DNA from: an uncultured Erythrobacter sp. | Lineage (GTDB): Bacteria; Pseudomonadota; Alphaproteobacteria; Sphingomonadales; Sphingomonadaceae | Length of the DNA stretch: 64,000 nucleotides | Reading direction: 5' to 3' | NCBI GenBank assembly: GCA_947499095.1 | Contig: CANMMR010000003.1 | Span: 186,001-250,000, forward strand | In this document: in pieces, positions 48,225 through 57,547 of the stretch | Layout: each line of letters opens with the position of its first letter | Numbering within the stretch: position 1 is the first letter of the stretch | Translations under genes and position numbers: made by a program | Notes under the pieces: model-generated | Databases searched by the model: none | The model's input: only the letters and a program-made list of their open reading frames with translations | Told to the model about the DNA's origin: nothing

Positions 48225-49513
48225 TCCGCAGCCTCTGCGAATTTCGCATTGTGTTCTTCGATCCGGCGTTCGAGCTCGGGGCGGAAGTGGCGGATGAGAC
48301 CCTGGATCGGCCAGGCGGCCGCGTCGCCGAGCGCGCAAATCGTGTGGCCTTCGACCTGCTTGGTGACCTGCTGCAGCATGTCGATTTCCTCGATCGCCGC
48401 ATCGCCCGTGCGCAGGCGTTCCATCATGCGCCACATCCAGCCCGTGCCTTCGCGGCAGGGGGTGCACTGGCCGCAGCTCTCGTGCTTGTAGAAATAGCTG
48501 ATCCGGCTGATCGCGCGGACGATGTCGGTGGACTTGTCCATCACGATGATCCCGGCGGTGCCGAGGCCAGAGCCTAGTTCCTTGAGCCCGTCGAAATCCA
48601 TGATCGCCTGACGCATCTGGTCGCCAGGGATCAGCGGAACCGAGGAGCCGCCCGGGATGACGGCCAGCAGATTGTCCCATCCGCCGACGATGCCGCCGCA
48701 ATGGGTGTCGATGAGTTCCTCGAACGTGATGCTCATCGCTTCTTCCACGACGCAGGGCTTGTTCACATGGCCGCTGATCTGGAAGAGCTTGGTGCCCTTG
48801 TTGTTCTCGCGCCCGAAGCTGCTGAACCAGCTCGCGCCGCGGCGCAGGATCGTCGGGACGACGGCGATACTCTCGACGTTGTTGACCGTAGTCGGGCAAC
48901 CATAGAGCCCCGCGCCTGCCGGAAACGGCGGCTTGAGGCGCGGCTGGCCCTTCTTGCCTTCAAGACTTTCGATCATCGCGGTCTCTTCGCCGCAGATGTA
49001 AGCACCCGCGCCGCGATGCAGGAAGACGTCGAAATCGTAGCCCGACTTGCTGGCGTTCTTGCCGATCAGGCCCGCATCATAGGCTTCGTCGATCGCTGCC
49101 TGAAGCGTCTCGGCCTCGCGGATATACTCGCCGCGGATGTAGATATACGCCGCGCGGGCCCGCATGGCGTAACCGGCAACCAGCGCGCCTTCGATCAGCT
49201 TGTGCGGGTCGTGGCGGATAATCTCGCGGTCCTTGCACGAACCGGGTTCGGATTCGTCGGCATTGATGACGAGGAAACTGGGGCGCCCGTCCTTGCTTTC
49301 CTTCGGCATGAAGGACCACTTGAGGCCGGTCGGGAAGCCTGCCCCGCCCCGCCCGCGCAGGCCGGACGCCTTCATTTCCTCGATGATATTGTCATGCCCG
49401 CGCGCGATCAGCGACTTGGTATCGTCCCAGTCGCCGCGCTGCTGCGCTGCCTTCAGGCCCCAGTCCTGAAAGCCGTAGACATTGGTGAAGATGCGGTCCT
49501 TATCGGCAAGCAT
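48221..49513 (-). CDS. nuoF: NADH-quinone oxidoreductase subunit F
   Basis: The NADH- and FMN-binding subunit (430 residues) that takes electrons from NADH. The FMN/NADH glycine-rich loop is [16 protein letters not shown] (about 54-69), and the N3 cluster site is [12 protein letters not shown] (about 355-366) with a later Cys. ATG 49513 shares one base with the stop of the 47-residue gene upstream (TGATG). Confidence 0.97.
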   Translation of the reverse strand: MLADKDRIFTNVYGFQDWGLKAAQQRGDWDDTKSLIARGHDNIIEEMKASGLRGRGGAGFPTGLKWSFMPKESKDGRPSFLVINADESEPGSCKDREIIRHDPHKLIEGALVAGYAMRARAAYIYIRGEYIREAETLQAAIDEAYDAGLIGKNASKSGYDFDVFLHRGAGAYICGEETAMIESLEGKKGQPRLKPPFPAGAGLYGCPTTVNNVESIAVVPTILRRGASWFSSFGRENNKGTKLFQISGHVNKPCVVEEAMSITFEELIDTHCGGIVGGWDNLLAVIPGGSSVPLIPGDQMRQAIMDFDGLKELGSGLGTAGIIVMDKSTDIVRAISRISYFYKHESCGQCTPCREGTGWMWRMMERLRTGDAAIEEIDMLQQVTKQVEGHTICALGDAAAWPIQGLIRHFRPELERRIEEHNAKFAEAAE

Positions 49514-49656
49514 CAGGCGAATCCTCCGAATACGAAGATGGCGGCGGCAATCAGGATCGCTGCGAGCACGACCGTCTTGACGATGCCCTTGAACACCTTC
49601 CACGCGATGACGATCAGGATCAGCGCGACGATGATGGAGATGATATTGCTATCCAT
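49513..49656 (-). CDS. 47-residue membrane microprotein between nuoE and nuoF
   Basis: A 47-residue, almost entirely hydrophobic protein: [20 protein letters not shown], then the basic spacer VFKGIVKT, then a second hydrophobic run ending FGGFA. It could cross the membrane once or twice. Its ATG shares one base with the nuoE stop and its TGA shares one base with the nuoF start, so both junctions are TGATG. The fit within the operon supports a real gene. No homologous family is known to me. It may be a small complex I-associated or assembly-related protein. Confidence 0.65.
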   Translation of the reverse strand: MDSNIISIIVALILIVIAWKVFKGIVKTVVLAAILIAAAIFVFGGFA

Positions 49657-50324
49657 CACCACTCGCTCCGGTAATCGTGATTGGCGTCCACCATTTCCGA
49701 AAGCGAGCTGAGCGCATTGGCAGGCTCGCTGGTGTGGCGGCCGGGCTCCTGGGTACCGGTCTTCGGCTGCTCGCCTGCGGCCAGCGCGTCGAGGATCGCA
49801 TCGAGGCGCTCGGGCGTGAGATCCTCGTAATTGTCGTCGTTGATCTGGACCATCGGCGCGGTGGCGCAATTACCCATGCATTCGACCTCGGTCAGCGTCC
49901 AGAGGCCGTCGTCGGAAACGTGACCCTTGCTCATCCCCCGCTTTTTGCAGGTTTCGATCAGCCCATCCGAGCCGCGCAGCATGCAGGGCGTCGTGCCGCA
50001 GACCTGCACGTGGTACTTACCGACCGGCTTCATGTTGTACATGAAATAGAAAGTCGCAACCTCGAGCACGCGGATCACCGGCATGTCGAGATAGTCGGCG
50101 ACATATTCGATCACCGGCAGCGGCAGCCAGCCCTGCGTGTTCGTCTCCTCGCCGACCTGTCGCTGGGCAAGATCGAGCAGCGGCATCACCGCCGAGCGCT
50201 GGCGCCCTTCGGGATAGCGCGCGATCGCCTTGTCGGCACGCGCGCGGTAGCTCTCGGTGAACTCGAAGCCACCCCAGCGGTCGCGCAGTTCGGGAGTGTC
50301 GGGTGCGGGGGAACGGTCAGCCAT
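49656..50324 (-). CDS. nuoE: NADH-quinone oxidoreductase subunit E
   Basis: A 222-residue thioredoxin-like subunit with the 2Fe-2S cluster N1a. The ligands are in VCGTTPCMLRG and VECMGNCATAPM. The C-terminal extension (about 165-222) is longer than in E. coli and rich in polar residues. ATG 50324 lies inside the end of the 52-residue gene upstream (8-base overlap). Confidence 0.96.
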   Translation of the reverse strand: MADRSPAPDTPELRDRWGGFEFTESYRARADKAIARYPEGRQRSAVMPLLDLAQRQVGEETNTQGWLPLPVIEYVADYLDMPVIRVLEVATFYFMYNMKPVGKYHVQVCGTTPCMLRGSDGLIETCKKRGMSKGHVSDDGLWTLTEVECMGNCATAPMVQINDDNYEDLTPERLDAILDALAAGEQPKTGTQEPGRHTSEPANALSSLSEMVDANHDYRSEW

Positions 50325-50475
50325 GCTTCCACCGGCGACGAATGGTCAGAAAACTCATTGGCAATCCAGTTGCGAAGGCGAGCCAAATGAAGGCTTCGTT
50401 TTTCGTTATGAAAAAGGCAGCCATTGCTACGACAAACGCGACGAGCAAGGCATTCTCGATTCGAACACTGCTCAC
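50317..50475 (-). CDS. 52-residue membrane microprotein between nuoD and nuoE
   Basis: A 52-residue protein begins at GTG 50475 (overlapping the nuoD stop, GTGA) and ends at TGA 50319-50317, eight bases into nuoE. It has two hydrophobic stretches (about 9-23 and 29-44) and a basic C-terminus (TIRRRWKHG). It is slightly richer in A and T than the nuo genes around it. Both overlaps support translation from the nuo mRNA. Function is unknown. Confidence 0.6.
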   Translation of the reverse strand: MSSVRIENALLVAFVVAMAAFFITKNEAFIWLAFATGLPMSFLTIRRRWKHG

Positions 50476-51683
50476 CGGTCACACTCCCCGAACACGACGT
50501 CGATGGCACCAAGGATGGCGGTGGCGTCGGGCAGCATGTGGCCGCGGCTCATGAAGTCCATCGCCTGCAAATGCGAGAACGCAGTCGGGCGAATCTTGCA
50601 GCGATAGGGTTTGTTCGACCCGTCGCTGACGAGGTAGACGCCGAATTCGCCCTTGGGGCTTTCGGTGGCGACATAGACTTCGCCCGCAGGCACGTGGAAG
50701 CCCTCGGTATAGAGCTTGAAGTGGTGGATCAGCGCTTCCATCGACTGCTTCATTTCGGCGCGCTTGGGCGGCGCGACCTTGCGGTCGTCGCTGGCCACGG
50801 GGCCGGACGGCATGTCACGCAGGCACTGCTTTATGATCTTCGCGCTTTCGTAGACTTCCTTCACGCGCACCACGAAGCGGTCGTAGCAGTCCGAATTGGT
50901 GCCGACGGGAATGTCGAACTCCATCCGCTCGTACACGTCATAAGGCTGCGACTTGCGCAGGTCCCATGGGATGCCGGCAGCGCGGATCATCGGGCCGGAG
51001 AAGCCCCAGGCCACCGCATCGTCCTTGCTCACTACGGCGATATCGACATTGCGCTGCTTGAAGATGCGGTTGTCGAGCACGAGGCTCATCGCATCGCCGA
51101 ACAGTTCGGGCAGGCGCGTGTCGAGCCATTCGCCGATATCGACCAGCAGCTTTTCCGGCACGTCCTGATGGACGCCGCCCGGACGGAACCAGGCCGCGTG
51201 CATGCGCGCGCCCGAAGCCCGTTCGAAGAAATTCATGCAGTCTTCGCGCAGTTCGAACACCCACAGGTTGGGCGTCATCGCGCCGACGTCCATCACATGC
51301 GCGCCGATGTTGAGCATGTGGTTGCAGATGCGCGTCAGCTCGGCGAACAGCACACGCAGGTACTGCGCCCGTTCCGGCACTTCGACGTTGAGCAGCTTCT
51401 CGATCGCGAGGACGTAGCTGTATTCCTGCGCCAGCGGACTGCAGTAATCGAGCCGGTCGAAATAGGGCAGCGCCTGCAGATAGGTCTTGTTCTCGATCAG
51501 CTTCTCGGTGCCGCGATGCAGCAGGCCGACATGCGGATCGATCCGCTCGATGATCTCGCCGTCGAGCTCCATCACCATGCGCAGCACGCCGTGCGCCGCG
51601 GGGTGCTGGGGCCCGAAGTTGATCGTGTAGTTCGTGATGACTTCGTCGCCGGTGGTGGGCGACTCTTCGAGCTGCATACTCAT
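50472..51683 (-). CDS. nuoD: NADH-quinone oxidoreductase subunit D
   Basis: The 49-kDa subunit (403 residues) that forms the quinone site with NuoB. It shows [49 protein letters not shown] and [11 protein letters not shown] motifs. ATG 51683 overlaps the stop of the lipoprotein gene (ATGA); a TTG two codons earlier is also in frame. Confidence 0.97.
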   Translation of the reverse strand: MSMQLEESPTTGDEVITNYTINFGPQHPAAHGVLRMVMELDGEIIERIDPHVGLLHRGTEKLIENKTYLQALPYFDRLDYCSPLAQEYSYVLAIEKLLNVEVPERAQYLRVLFAELTRICNHMLNIGAHVMDVGAMTPNLWVFELREDCMNFFERASGARMHAAWFRPGGVHQDVPEKLLVDIGEWLDTRLPELFGDAMSLVLDNRIFKQRNVDIAVVSKDDAVAWGFSGPMIRAAGIPWDLRKSQPYDVYERMEFDIPVGTNSDCYDRFVVRVKEVYESAKIIKQCLRDMPSGPVASDDRKVAPPKRAEMKQSMEALIHHFKLYTEGFHVPAGEVYVATESPKGEFGVYLVSDGSNKPYRCKIRPTAFSHLQAMDFMSRGHMLPDATAILGAIDVVFGECDR

Positions 51684-52222
51684 GCGCAAATCCAGTTGCC
51701 GGAGTAACTCTGCGATTTGCCCGCTGCATCGGTCACGGTGACATTCGCCGGGCGGGTCTGGCCCTCGCCGGCAGTGGGAGCGACCGAGACGGTGAAGCCC
51801 TCGCCTTCGAAATTCGTGCCGGACTTTACGGCATCGAGCCCGCCAGTGGCCGCATCGGTCATGACGAGCGCATCGCCAACTCGGACGACGGCCTTCCCGG
51901 GCAGCGACTTGTCGCGCATGCCGGCTGCGATGATCATTTCCTGCTCACCGACCATGAAGGTGCATCCACCCTCGCGCGGACCGAGATTGACCCCGCCGAC
52001 ATCGCCGAGCTGCTGGAGCGCGGTGACGTCTACCCGCGCAGGCGGCGCTTCGACAGCAACGTTCGGCGCATTGGGATCGGGCTGCGACGGATCGAGCGCC
52101 GCGCCCTCGCCCGAACCGCCGATGCGGCTGGCGAAATCGTCGGCGCTTTCCTGCTCGGCAGGCTCCTGCGAGGAGCAGGCGGCCAGAGCGAGCATAGCAA
52201 GGGGAAGAAACGCGCGCATCAT
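51680..52222 (-). CDS. Lipoprotein of unknown function between nuoC and nuoD
   Basis: A 180-residue lipoprotein. The signal [16 protein letters not shown] has lipobox LAAC (Cys 16), then an acidic/proline-rich linker and a compact C-terminal domain (about 60-180) with two cysteines (GGCTFMVG and the penultimate residue in NWICA). I do not recognise the fold. The start shares one base with the nuoC stop (TAATG) and its own stop overlaps nuoD (ATGA). Like the other insertions it lies on the transcript of complex I. Confidence 0.75.
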   Translation of the reverse strand: MMRAFLPLAMLALAACSSQEPAEQESADDFASRIGGSGEGAALDPSQPDPNAPNVAVEAPPARVDVTALQQLGDVGGVNLGPREGGCTFMVGEQEMIIAAGMRDKSLPGKAVVRVGDALVMTDAATGGLDAVKSGTNFEGEGFTVSVAPTAGEGQTRPANVTVTDAAGKSQSYSGNWICA

Positions 52223-53109
52223 TAGTCGTCCTTCTTCTTGGCCACAGGCTTACGCTTGGCGGGAGCCTTTTTCCTCTTCGTTTCGGTCGCCTTGGCGGTG
52301 TCGGTAGTCTTGCCTTTGCGCTTGGGTCGTGCCGCGCGGTCTTCGGTCGGCTCGGGCGGGTCGGTAGCCTCGCCGCCGTCCTTTTCGGCCGGAGCGCCCG
52401 CACTCACCTTGTCGGCGGCGTGCTTGTCGGTCTTGGCGCCCGCGCCGGTATCCGACGGTTTTTCCGTAACCTTGGGATCGTCGATCGGCGGCGTGTCCGC
52501 CTTCTCGTCGCCCGGCAGCACATAATCCGCGCCTTCCCACGGCGACATGAAGTCGAACTGGCGCAAATCCTGCGCAAGCTCGACGGGCTCGTAGACCACG
52601 CGCTTCTCGTCTTCGGAGTAGCGCAGTTCGGTATAGCCGGTCAGCGGGAAATCCTTGCGGAAAGGATGCCCTTCGAAGCCGTAATCGGTGAGGATGCGGC
52701 GCAAGTCGGTGTTCCCGGCGAAGAGCACGCCGTACATGTCGAACACCTCGCGCTCGAGCCAGCCCGCATTGGGCCACAGCGTAGTGACCGTCGGCACGGG
52801 CGTATCCTCGCTCGCGCGGCATTTCACCATGATCCGGCTGTTGGTTGTGAGCGAGAGCAGCATGTAAACAATCTCGAACCGCTCGACCCGCGAAGGATAG
52901 TCGGCTCCGGCGATTTCCATCAGCTGCTGATAGGCGTGATCGTCGCGCAGGATGCGAAGCACCTCTTCGATGCTGTCGCGCTTTACGTGCAGCAGCAGCT
53001 CGCCATGCTCTTCGTGGGCGTCGACCAGATGATCGCCCAGCGCAGTCGAAAGTGTGCCTTTCAGCCCGTCGATCAGCGTGAAGCGGGGCGCGGAATGTAG
53101 CGTTGCCAT
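52222..53109 (-). CDS. nuoC: NADH-quinone oxidoreductase subunit C with a lysine-rich C-terminal tail
   Basis: The 30-kDa peripheral subunit. Residues 1-200 contain the family core with the signature ERFEIVYMLLS, REVFDMYGVLFAGNTDLRRI and GHPFRKDFPLTGY. The protein has 295 residues, while NuoC is normally about 200; the last roughly 85 residues are Lys-, Ala-, Pro- and Asp-rich, end in KKKDD and probably lack structure. The tail does not contain a recognisable domain. It starts 10 bases after nuoB and shares one base with the lipoprotein gene. Confidence 0.93.
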   Translation of the reverse strand: MATLHSAPRFTLIDGLKGTLSTALGDHLVDAHEEHGELLLHVKRDSIEEVLRILRDDHAYQQLMEIAGADYPSRVERFEIVYMLLSLTTNSRIMVKCRASEDTPVPTVTTLWPNAGWLEREVFDMYGVLFAGNTDLRRILTDYGFEGHPFRKDFPLTGYTELRYSEDEKRVVYEPVELAQDLRQFDFMSPWEGADYVLPGDEKADTPPIDDPKVTEKPSDTGAGAKTDKHAADKVSAGAPAEKDGGEATDPPEPTEDRAARPKRKGKTTDTAKATETKRKKAPAKRKPVAKKKDD

Positions 53110-53119
53110 ATCCTCGCCC

Positions 53120-53737
53120 CTACCTCTGGATCGTGCCCGATCGGCGGATCTTGCGCTGCAGCTGCATCACGCCATAGAGCAGCGCCTCGGCCGTCGGCGG
53201 GCAGCCGGGGACATAGATGTCGACCGGCACGATGCGGTCGCAGCCGCGCACCACCGAATAGCTGTAGTGGTAATAGCCGCCGCCATTGGCGCAGCTGCCC
53301 ATGCTGATCACGTATTTCGGATCGGACATCTGGTCGTAGACCTTGCGCAGCGCCGGAGCCATCTTGTTGCACAGCGTGCCGGCGACAATCATCACGTCCG
53401 ACTGGCGCGGGGACGCGCGCGGGGCGACGCCGAAACGCTCCATATCGTAACGCGGCATGTTCACATGGATCATCTCGACAGCGCAGCACGCGAGGCCGAA
53501 GGTCATCCACCACAGGCTGCCGGTGCGCGCCCAGTGGAACAGGTCCTCGGTGCTGGTAACGAGGAAACCCTTGTCGTTCACCTCGGTCTGCAGCGCGTTG
53601 AAATAGTCCGCATCGGGCTGGCGTACTTCGCCGCCCTTGGCGGTCGGCAGCGCGCTGTCGCGCATGCGCTGGCCGTCGAGCGCGGGGTTCAGCGAAGCGG
53701 TGCCGACGAGGGCGGGATCGGTGTTCGGGTTGCTCAT
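53120..53737 (-). CDS. nuoB: NADH-quinone oxidoreductase subunit B
   Basis: A 205-residue subunit carrying cluster N2, the last electron carrier before quinone. The ligands are the tandem cysteines in [20 protein letters not shown] and [11 protein letters not shown]. There is an N-terminal extension of about 55 residues before the core, as in other alphaproteobacteria. ATG 53737 overlaps the nuoA stop by four bases. Confidence 0.97.
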   Translation of the reverse strand: MSNPNTDPALVGTASLNPALDGQRMRDSALPTAKGGEVRQPDADYFNALQTEVNDKGFLVTSTEDLFHWARTGSLWWMTFGLACCAVEMIHVNMPRYDMERFGVAPRASPRQSDVMIVAGTLCNKMAPALRKVYDQMSDPKYVISMGSCANGGGYYHYSYSVVRGCDRIVPVDIYVPGCPPTAEALLYGVMQLQRKIRRSGTIQR

Positions 53738-54108
53738 TGCCAGTCCAGCGCCCCCATCTTCCATTCATAGGCGAGACCGATGGCGAGGATGCCGAGGAAG
53801 ATCATCATCCCGGCCCAGCCCATCCAGCCGGTCACGTCGAGGCTCACCGCCCAGGGGAACAGGAACGAGGCCTCGAGATCGAACAGCAGGAAGCTGATCG
53901 CCACGAGGTAGAATTTCACATCGAACTGGCTGCGCGGGTCCTCAAAAGCGGGGAAGCCGCACTCATATTCGCTCAACTTCTCGGCATCGGGATTGTGCGC
54001 GCCGGTGAGGCGCGAGACACCCATCGGCAGGAACACGAAGGCTGCCGAAAGGATGACCGCGATGAACAGGAAGATGAGGATTGGCAGATATTGTTCGAGG
54101 TCGACCAC
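53734..54108 (-). CDS. nuoA: NADH-quinone oxidoreductase subunit A
   Basis: A 124-residue membrane subunit with three transmembrane helices and the conserved quinone-site loop ([20 protein letters not shown], residues about 42-60). It is the first gene of the complex I operon; the 163 bases upstream (54109-54271) should hold the promoter, though I could not assign clear -35 and -10 boxes there. Confidence 0.96.
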   Translation of the reverse strand: MVDLEQYLPILIFLFIAVILSAAFVFLPMGVSRLTGAHNPDAEKLSEYECGFPAFEDPRSQFDVKFYLVAISFLLFDLEASFLFPWAVSLDVTGWMGWAGMMIFLGILAIGLAYEWKMGALDWQ

Positions 54109-54271
54109 GTAGAGTTCCTTGCCGCGGAGGCGATTCCGCTTGGGTACGGTTCGCGCACGCCTCTAGGCCCCTCGGCGGGCAGGTGCAAGGGTGCGGCACG
54201 CGCAAATCCCGCACAATCGATTGCGGGAACCGGGACCGGATGCTCCGCACCCGGCCGCGCATCCGGCGAGC

Positions 54272-55702
54272 CTATTTCAAGGCGGACTTGATCGCCTTGT
54301 CGGTCGCGGCACCATAGGGCGGCTTGAGACCGCCGAGCTTGGCGATGTCGATCTTTGGCTGGCTGTAAACGCTGCGGGCATGGCTGAATTCGCGGAAGCC
54401 CTCGACCCCGTGATAGCTGCCCATGCCGGAAGGCCCGGTGCCGCCGAACGGCAGATCGTCCATCGACACATGGAAGATCACGTCGTTCACCGTCACGCCG
54501 CCGCTGATGGTCTTGGTCAGCACCTTCTCGCGTTCGTCGCTGCTCTCACCGAAATAATAGAGGCCGAGCGGGCGATCGTTTTCGTTCACGTAATCGATCG
54601 CTTCCTCGACGCGGCTGTAGGTCTTGACCGGGAGGACCGGCCCGAAGATTTCCTCCTGCATCGCCTTCATATCGTCGGTGACGTTCTTGAGGATGGTCAG
54701 CGGCATCTTGCGCTGGTTGGCATTGCCGAAGTCCTCATTGCCCGGGTTGACCTCGATCACCTCGGCACCCTTTTCCTTCGCATCGGCAACGAGGCCCTTG
54801 AGGCGCTGGAAGTGATGGTCGCTGACGATGCTGGCGTAGTCCTCGTTCTCAAGCATGGTGGGATACATGTTCGCGGTGCCCTGCCAGACGCCGTGGATCG
54901 CTTCGTCCTGTCGGCTTTCCGGCACATAGAGATAGTCCGGGGCAAGGCATATCTGACCCGCATTGAGCATCTTGCCGAGCGCGATACGCTCGCCCGCCTT
55001 GACGAAGTCGGCGCTCTCGCCGAGGAAGACCGGGCTCTTGCCGCCTAGTTCCAATGTCACCGGGACGAGGTTCTTCGCCGCAGCTTCCATGACCTTTCGA
55101 CCGGTTGCGGTGGAACCGGTGAAGACGAGATGGTCGAAGGGCAATTCGGAAAACGCCGCGGCGACTTCGGGCCCTCCGGTGAAGACCGCGCACTCGTCAG
55201 GGGTAAAATATTCCTCGACGAGTTCCCGCGTCAGCAGGCTGGTCTTCTCGGTAAACTCGCTCGGCTTGATCATCGCGCGATTGCCTGCAGCGAAGACCTG
55301 CATCAGCGGACCGAAGCTGAGATTGACCGGGAAATTCCACGGGCTGAGGATGCCGATGACGCCCTTCGGCTCGTACCGCACTTCCGCCTTCGCACCCATC
55401 AGGCCGAGCGGGAACTGAACGTGTCGCTTGTCCGGCCGCGCCCATTTATCCATGTTCTTGAGGCAGTATTTGCCGAAGTTCATCGTGCCGACGATATCGG
55501 TCATCATCGATTGCTGGGGCGAGCGGTTGCCGAAATCGGCGCTCATCACCTTGCACAGATCGTCGGCATGAGTCTTCAGCAGGTTGATGGCGCGCTCGAT
55601 GCGATCCTTGCGCAGAGCCATCGGCTCTGGGCGGGTCTGTGTGTGTGCGGCGCGCTGTTTGCGCAGCACGTCTTCCATCTCGCTCTTCCGGTCGTCCGCC
55701 AT
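54272..55702 (-). CDS. Coniferyl-type aldehyde dehydrogenase
   Basis: An NAD(P)-dependent aldehyde dehydrogenase of 476 residues that resembles the CalB family. Catalytic Cys is in NAGQICLAPDY, the general base Glu in VTLELGGKSP, NAD contacts in GILSPWNFPVN and FTGSTATGRKVM. It lacks a membrane-anchor tail. ATG 55702 has GGAGAGAG five bases upstream, whereas ATG 55714 lies inside that site. It is on the same strand as nuoA and is divergent from the thiolase gene. The substrate could be an aromatic or medium-chain aldehyde. Confidence 0.92.
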   Translation of the reverse strand: MADDRKSEMEDVLRKQRAAHTQTRPEPMALRKDRIERAINLLKTHADDLCKVMSADFGNRSPQQSMMTDIVGTMNFGKYCLKNMDKWARPDKRHVQFPLGLMGAKAEVRYEPKGVIGILSPWNFPVNLSFGPLMQVFAAGNRAMIKPSEFTEKTSLLTRELVEEYFTPDECAVFTGGPEVAAAFSELPFDHLVFTGSTATGRKVMEAAAKNLVPVTLELGGKSPVFLGESADFVKAGERIALGKMLNAGQICLAPDYLYVPESRQDEAIHGVWQGTANMYPTMLENEDYASIVSDHHFQRLKGLVADAKEKGAEVIEVNPGNEDFGNANQRKMPLTILKNVTDDMKAMQEEIFGPVLPVKTYSRVEEAIDYVNENDRPLGLYYFGESSDEREKVLTKTISGGVTVNDVIFHVSMDDLPFGGTGPSGMGSYHGVEGFREFSHARSVYSQPKIDIAKLGGLKPPYGAATDKAIKSALK

Positions 55703-55808
55703 CGCTCTCTCCATTTGATCTTGCTGCGGCGCAGCACTAGGTAGAAGCCAACCTTAATTAGGTCGCCATTGGCAACCGATATCACAGAACCAGAGGACCA
55801 GCACAAGC

Positions 55809-57005
55809 ATGACCCAGTTCAGCGCAGCCGACCCCGTCGTCATCCTGTCGTACGCACGCACCCCGATGGGAGGCATGCAAGGCGCCCTCGCCGATGTTTC
55901 GGCGACCGATCTCGGCGCGACTGCCGTGAAGGCTGCTGTCGAGCGCTCGGGCGTGCCGGTCGACCAGTTCGACCGCACCTATATGGGCTGCGTCCTGCCT
56001 GCAGGCCTCGGCCAGGCACCTGCCCGCCAGGCCTCGATCAAGGCAGGTCTGCCGAAATCGGTTCAGGCGACCACGGTCAACAAAGTCTGTGGCAGCGGCA
56101 TGCAGACGGTTATCATGGGCGCAGAAGCGCTGGCCACGGGCGATGTGAACTACATCGTCGCCGGCGGCATGGAGAGCATGACCAATGCGCCCTACCTGCT
56201 GAAGAAGCACCGCAGCGGGGCGCGACTGGGCCATGACACCACCTACGATCACATGTTCCTCGACGGGCTTGAGGATGCCTATGAGGAAGGGCGCGCCATG
56301 GGCACCTTCGCTCAGGACACCGCGAACGACTACCAGCTGACACGCGAACAGATGGACGAATATTCCATCGAGTCGCTGCGCCGCGCGAATGCCGCCATCG
56401 AAAGCGGCGCCTTTGCGGACGAAGTCGTCCCGGTCAGCTTCTCCACCCGCCGCGGCGACGTGACGGTCGAGCATGACGAGCAGCCCGGCAAGGGCAAACC
56501 CGACAAGATCCCGACCCTTCGTCCTGCTTTCGCCAAGGACGGTACCATCACGGCTGCGACCTCGTCCTCGATCTCCGACGGCGCGGCCGCCGTAGTGTTG
56601 ACGCGCGAAAGCGTCGCCAGGGAAAACGGGCAGGAGCCGGTCGCGAAGATCGTCGCTATGGCTGCGCATGCGCAAGAGCCGAGCGAGTTCACCGTCGCCC
56701 CGGTGGGTGCCATCAACAAGGTCCTAGAAAAGGCCGGTTGGTCAGCGGAAGAGGTCGATTTGTGGGAAGTCAACGAAGCCTTCGCCTGTGTCGCTATGTT
56801 CGCCATGCGCGACATCGGCATTCCGCATGACAAGATCAACGTGAACGGCGGCGGCACCGCCCTCGGCCATCCCATCGGTGCCAGCGGCACGCGTATCATC
56901 GTGACGCTCCTCAATGCGCTCAAGCAGCAGGGCAAGAAGCGCGGCATTGCCTCGCTCTGCATCGGTGGCGGCGAAGCCACGGCAGTCGCAGTCGAACTGG
57001 TCTGA
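55809..57005 (+). CDS. Acetyl-CoA C-acetyltransferase (thiolase II)
   Basis: A 398-residue biosynthetic-type thiolase that condenses or cleaves acetoacetyl-CoA. The nucleophile is C94 in NKVCGSGMQ; NEAFACV, the catalytic His in GGGTALGHPIGASGTR and the second Cys in LCIGGGEATA follow. It could act in ketone body, PHB or fatty acid pathways (AtoB/PhaA); no phaB neighbour is seen, so the pathway is open. A purine-rich site (CAGAGGACC) lies about 12 bases upstream of ATG 55809. Confidence 0.95.
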   Translation: MTQFSAADPVVILSYARTPMGGMQGALADVSATDLGATAVKAAVERSGVPVDQFDRTYMGCVLPAGLGQAPARQASIKAGLPKSVQATTVNKVCGSGMQTVIMGAEALATGDVNYIVAGGMESMTNAPYLLKKHRSGARLGHDTTYDHMFLDGLEDAYEEGRAMGTFAQDTANDYQLTREQMDEYSIESLRRANAAIESGAFADEVVPVSFSTRRGDVTVEHDEQPGKGKPDKIPTLRPAFAKDGTITAATSSSISDGAAAVVLTRESVARENGQEPVAKIVAMAAHAQEPSEFTVAPVGAINKVLEKAGWSAEEVDLWEVNEAFACVAMFAMRDIGIPHDKINVNGGGTALGHPIGASGTRIIVTLLNALKQQGKKRGIASLCIGGGEATAVAVELV

Positions 57006-57063
57006 CGTTTTCTGCGGCACTTCCCCCGGACCTGCGCGTTGGTGCGGCGAAAGGGGAAGTGCC

Positions 57064-57495
57064 ATGAAGACCAAGCTTTTTGTTGCTGCCGCAACGGTAG
57101 CGCTCGCCGCCTGCGGATCCAACGAGGAACCCGCTCCCGAACCGATGGACACCGCAACGCCGGCCGAAACGACGCTCGGCAGTACGGCTACCGGCGACAT
57201 GACCGGAACCTACGAGGTTCAGATGGCCGACGGCAGCGTCACCATGCAGCAGATCAATGCCGACGGCACCTATGTCGATACCACGCCGGACGGTACCGAG
57301 ACCGAACGCGGCACCTGGCGCCAGGAAGGTTCGCAGATGTGCTTCGATCCCGAAGGCACCGAGCCTGAGGAATGCTACGCCGGTGGCGCGCCGGGCTCAG
57401 ACGGTAGCTTCCAGATGCGCGATGCGGATGGCAACACCACCGCGACCGTGCGCAAGGTCGACGGCAATGGAGTCGCTGCCGAAACGACCTTGTAG
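57064..57495 (+). CDS. Putative lipoprotein
   Basis: A 143-residue protein with a lipoprotein signal (MKTKLFVAAATVALAAC, lipobox LAAC, Cys 17), an acidic Pro/Thr/Glu-rich linker and a small beta-rich C-terminal domain (about 45-135) with two Cys (MCFDPEG and EECYAGG). Similar acidic lipoproteins are frequent in Erythrobacteraceae, with no known function. A GGGGAAG site lies just upstream of ATG 57064. A terminator follows. Confidence 0.8.
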   Translation: MKTKLFVAAATVALAACGSNEEPAPEPMDTATPAETTLGSTATGDMTGTYEVQMADGSVTMQQINADGTYVDTTPDGTETERGTWRQEGSQMCFDPEGTEPEECYAGGAPGSDGSFQMRDADGNTTATVRKVDGNGVAAETTL

Positions 57496-57513
57496 AGTGT
57501 CAACCTGATAACG

Positions 57514-57543
57514 AAAAAGGCGGCTCGTACGGGCCGCCTTTTT
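57514..57543. terminator. Bidirectional intrinsic terminator
   Basis: The inverted repeat AAAAAGGCGGC / GCCGCCTTTTT (57514-57524 and 57533-57543) has an eight-base loop. It ends in T runs on both strands, between the lipoprotein gene and the converging SH3 gene. Confidence 0.88.
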
Positions 57544-57547
57544 CATG

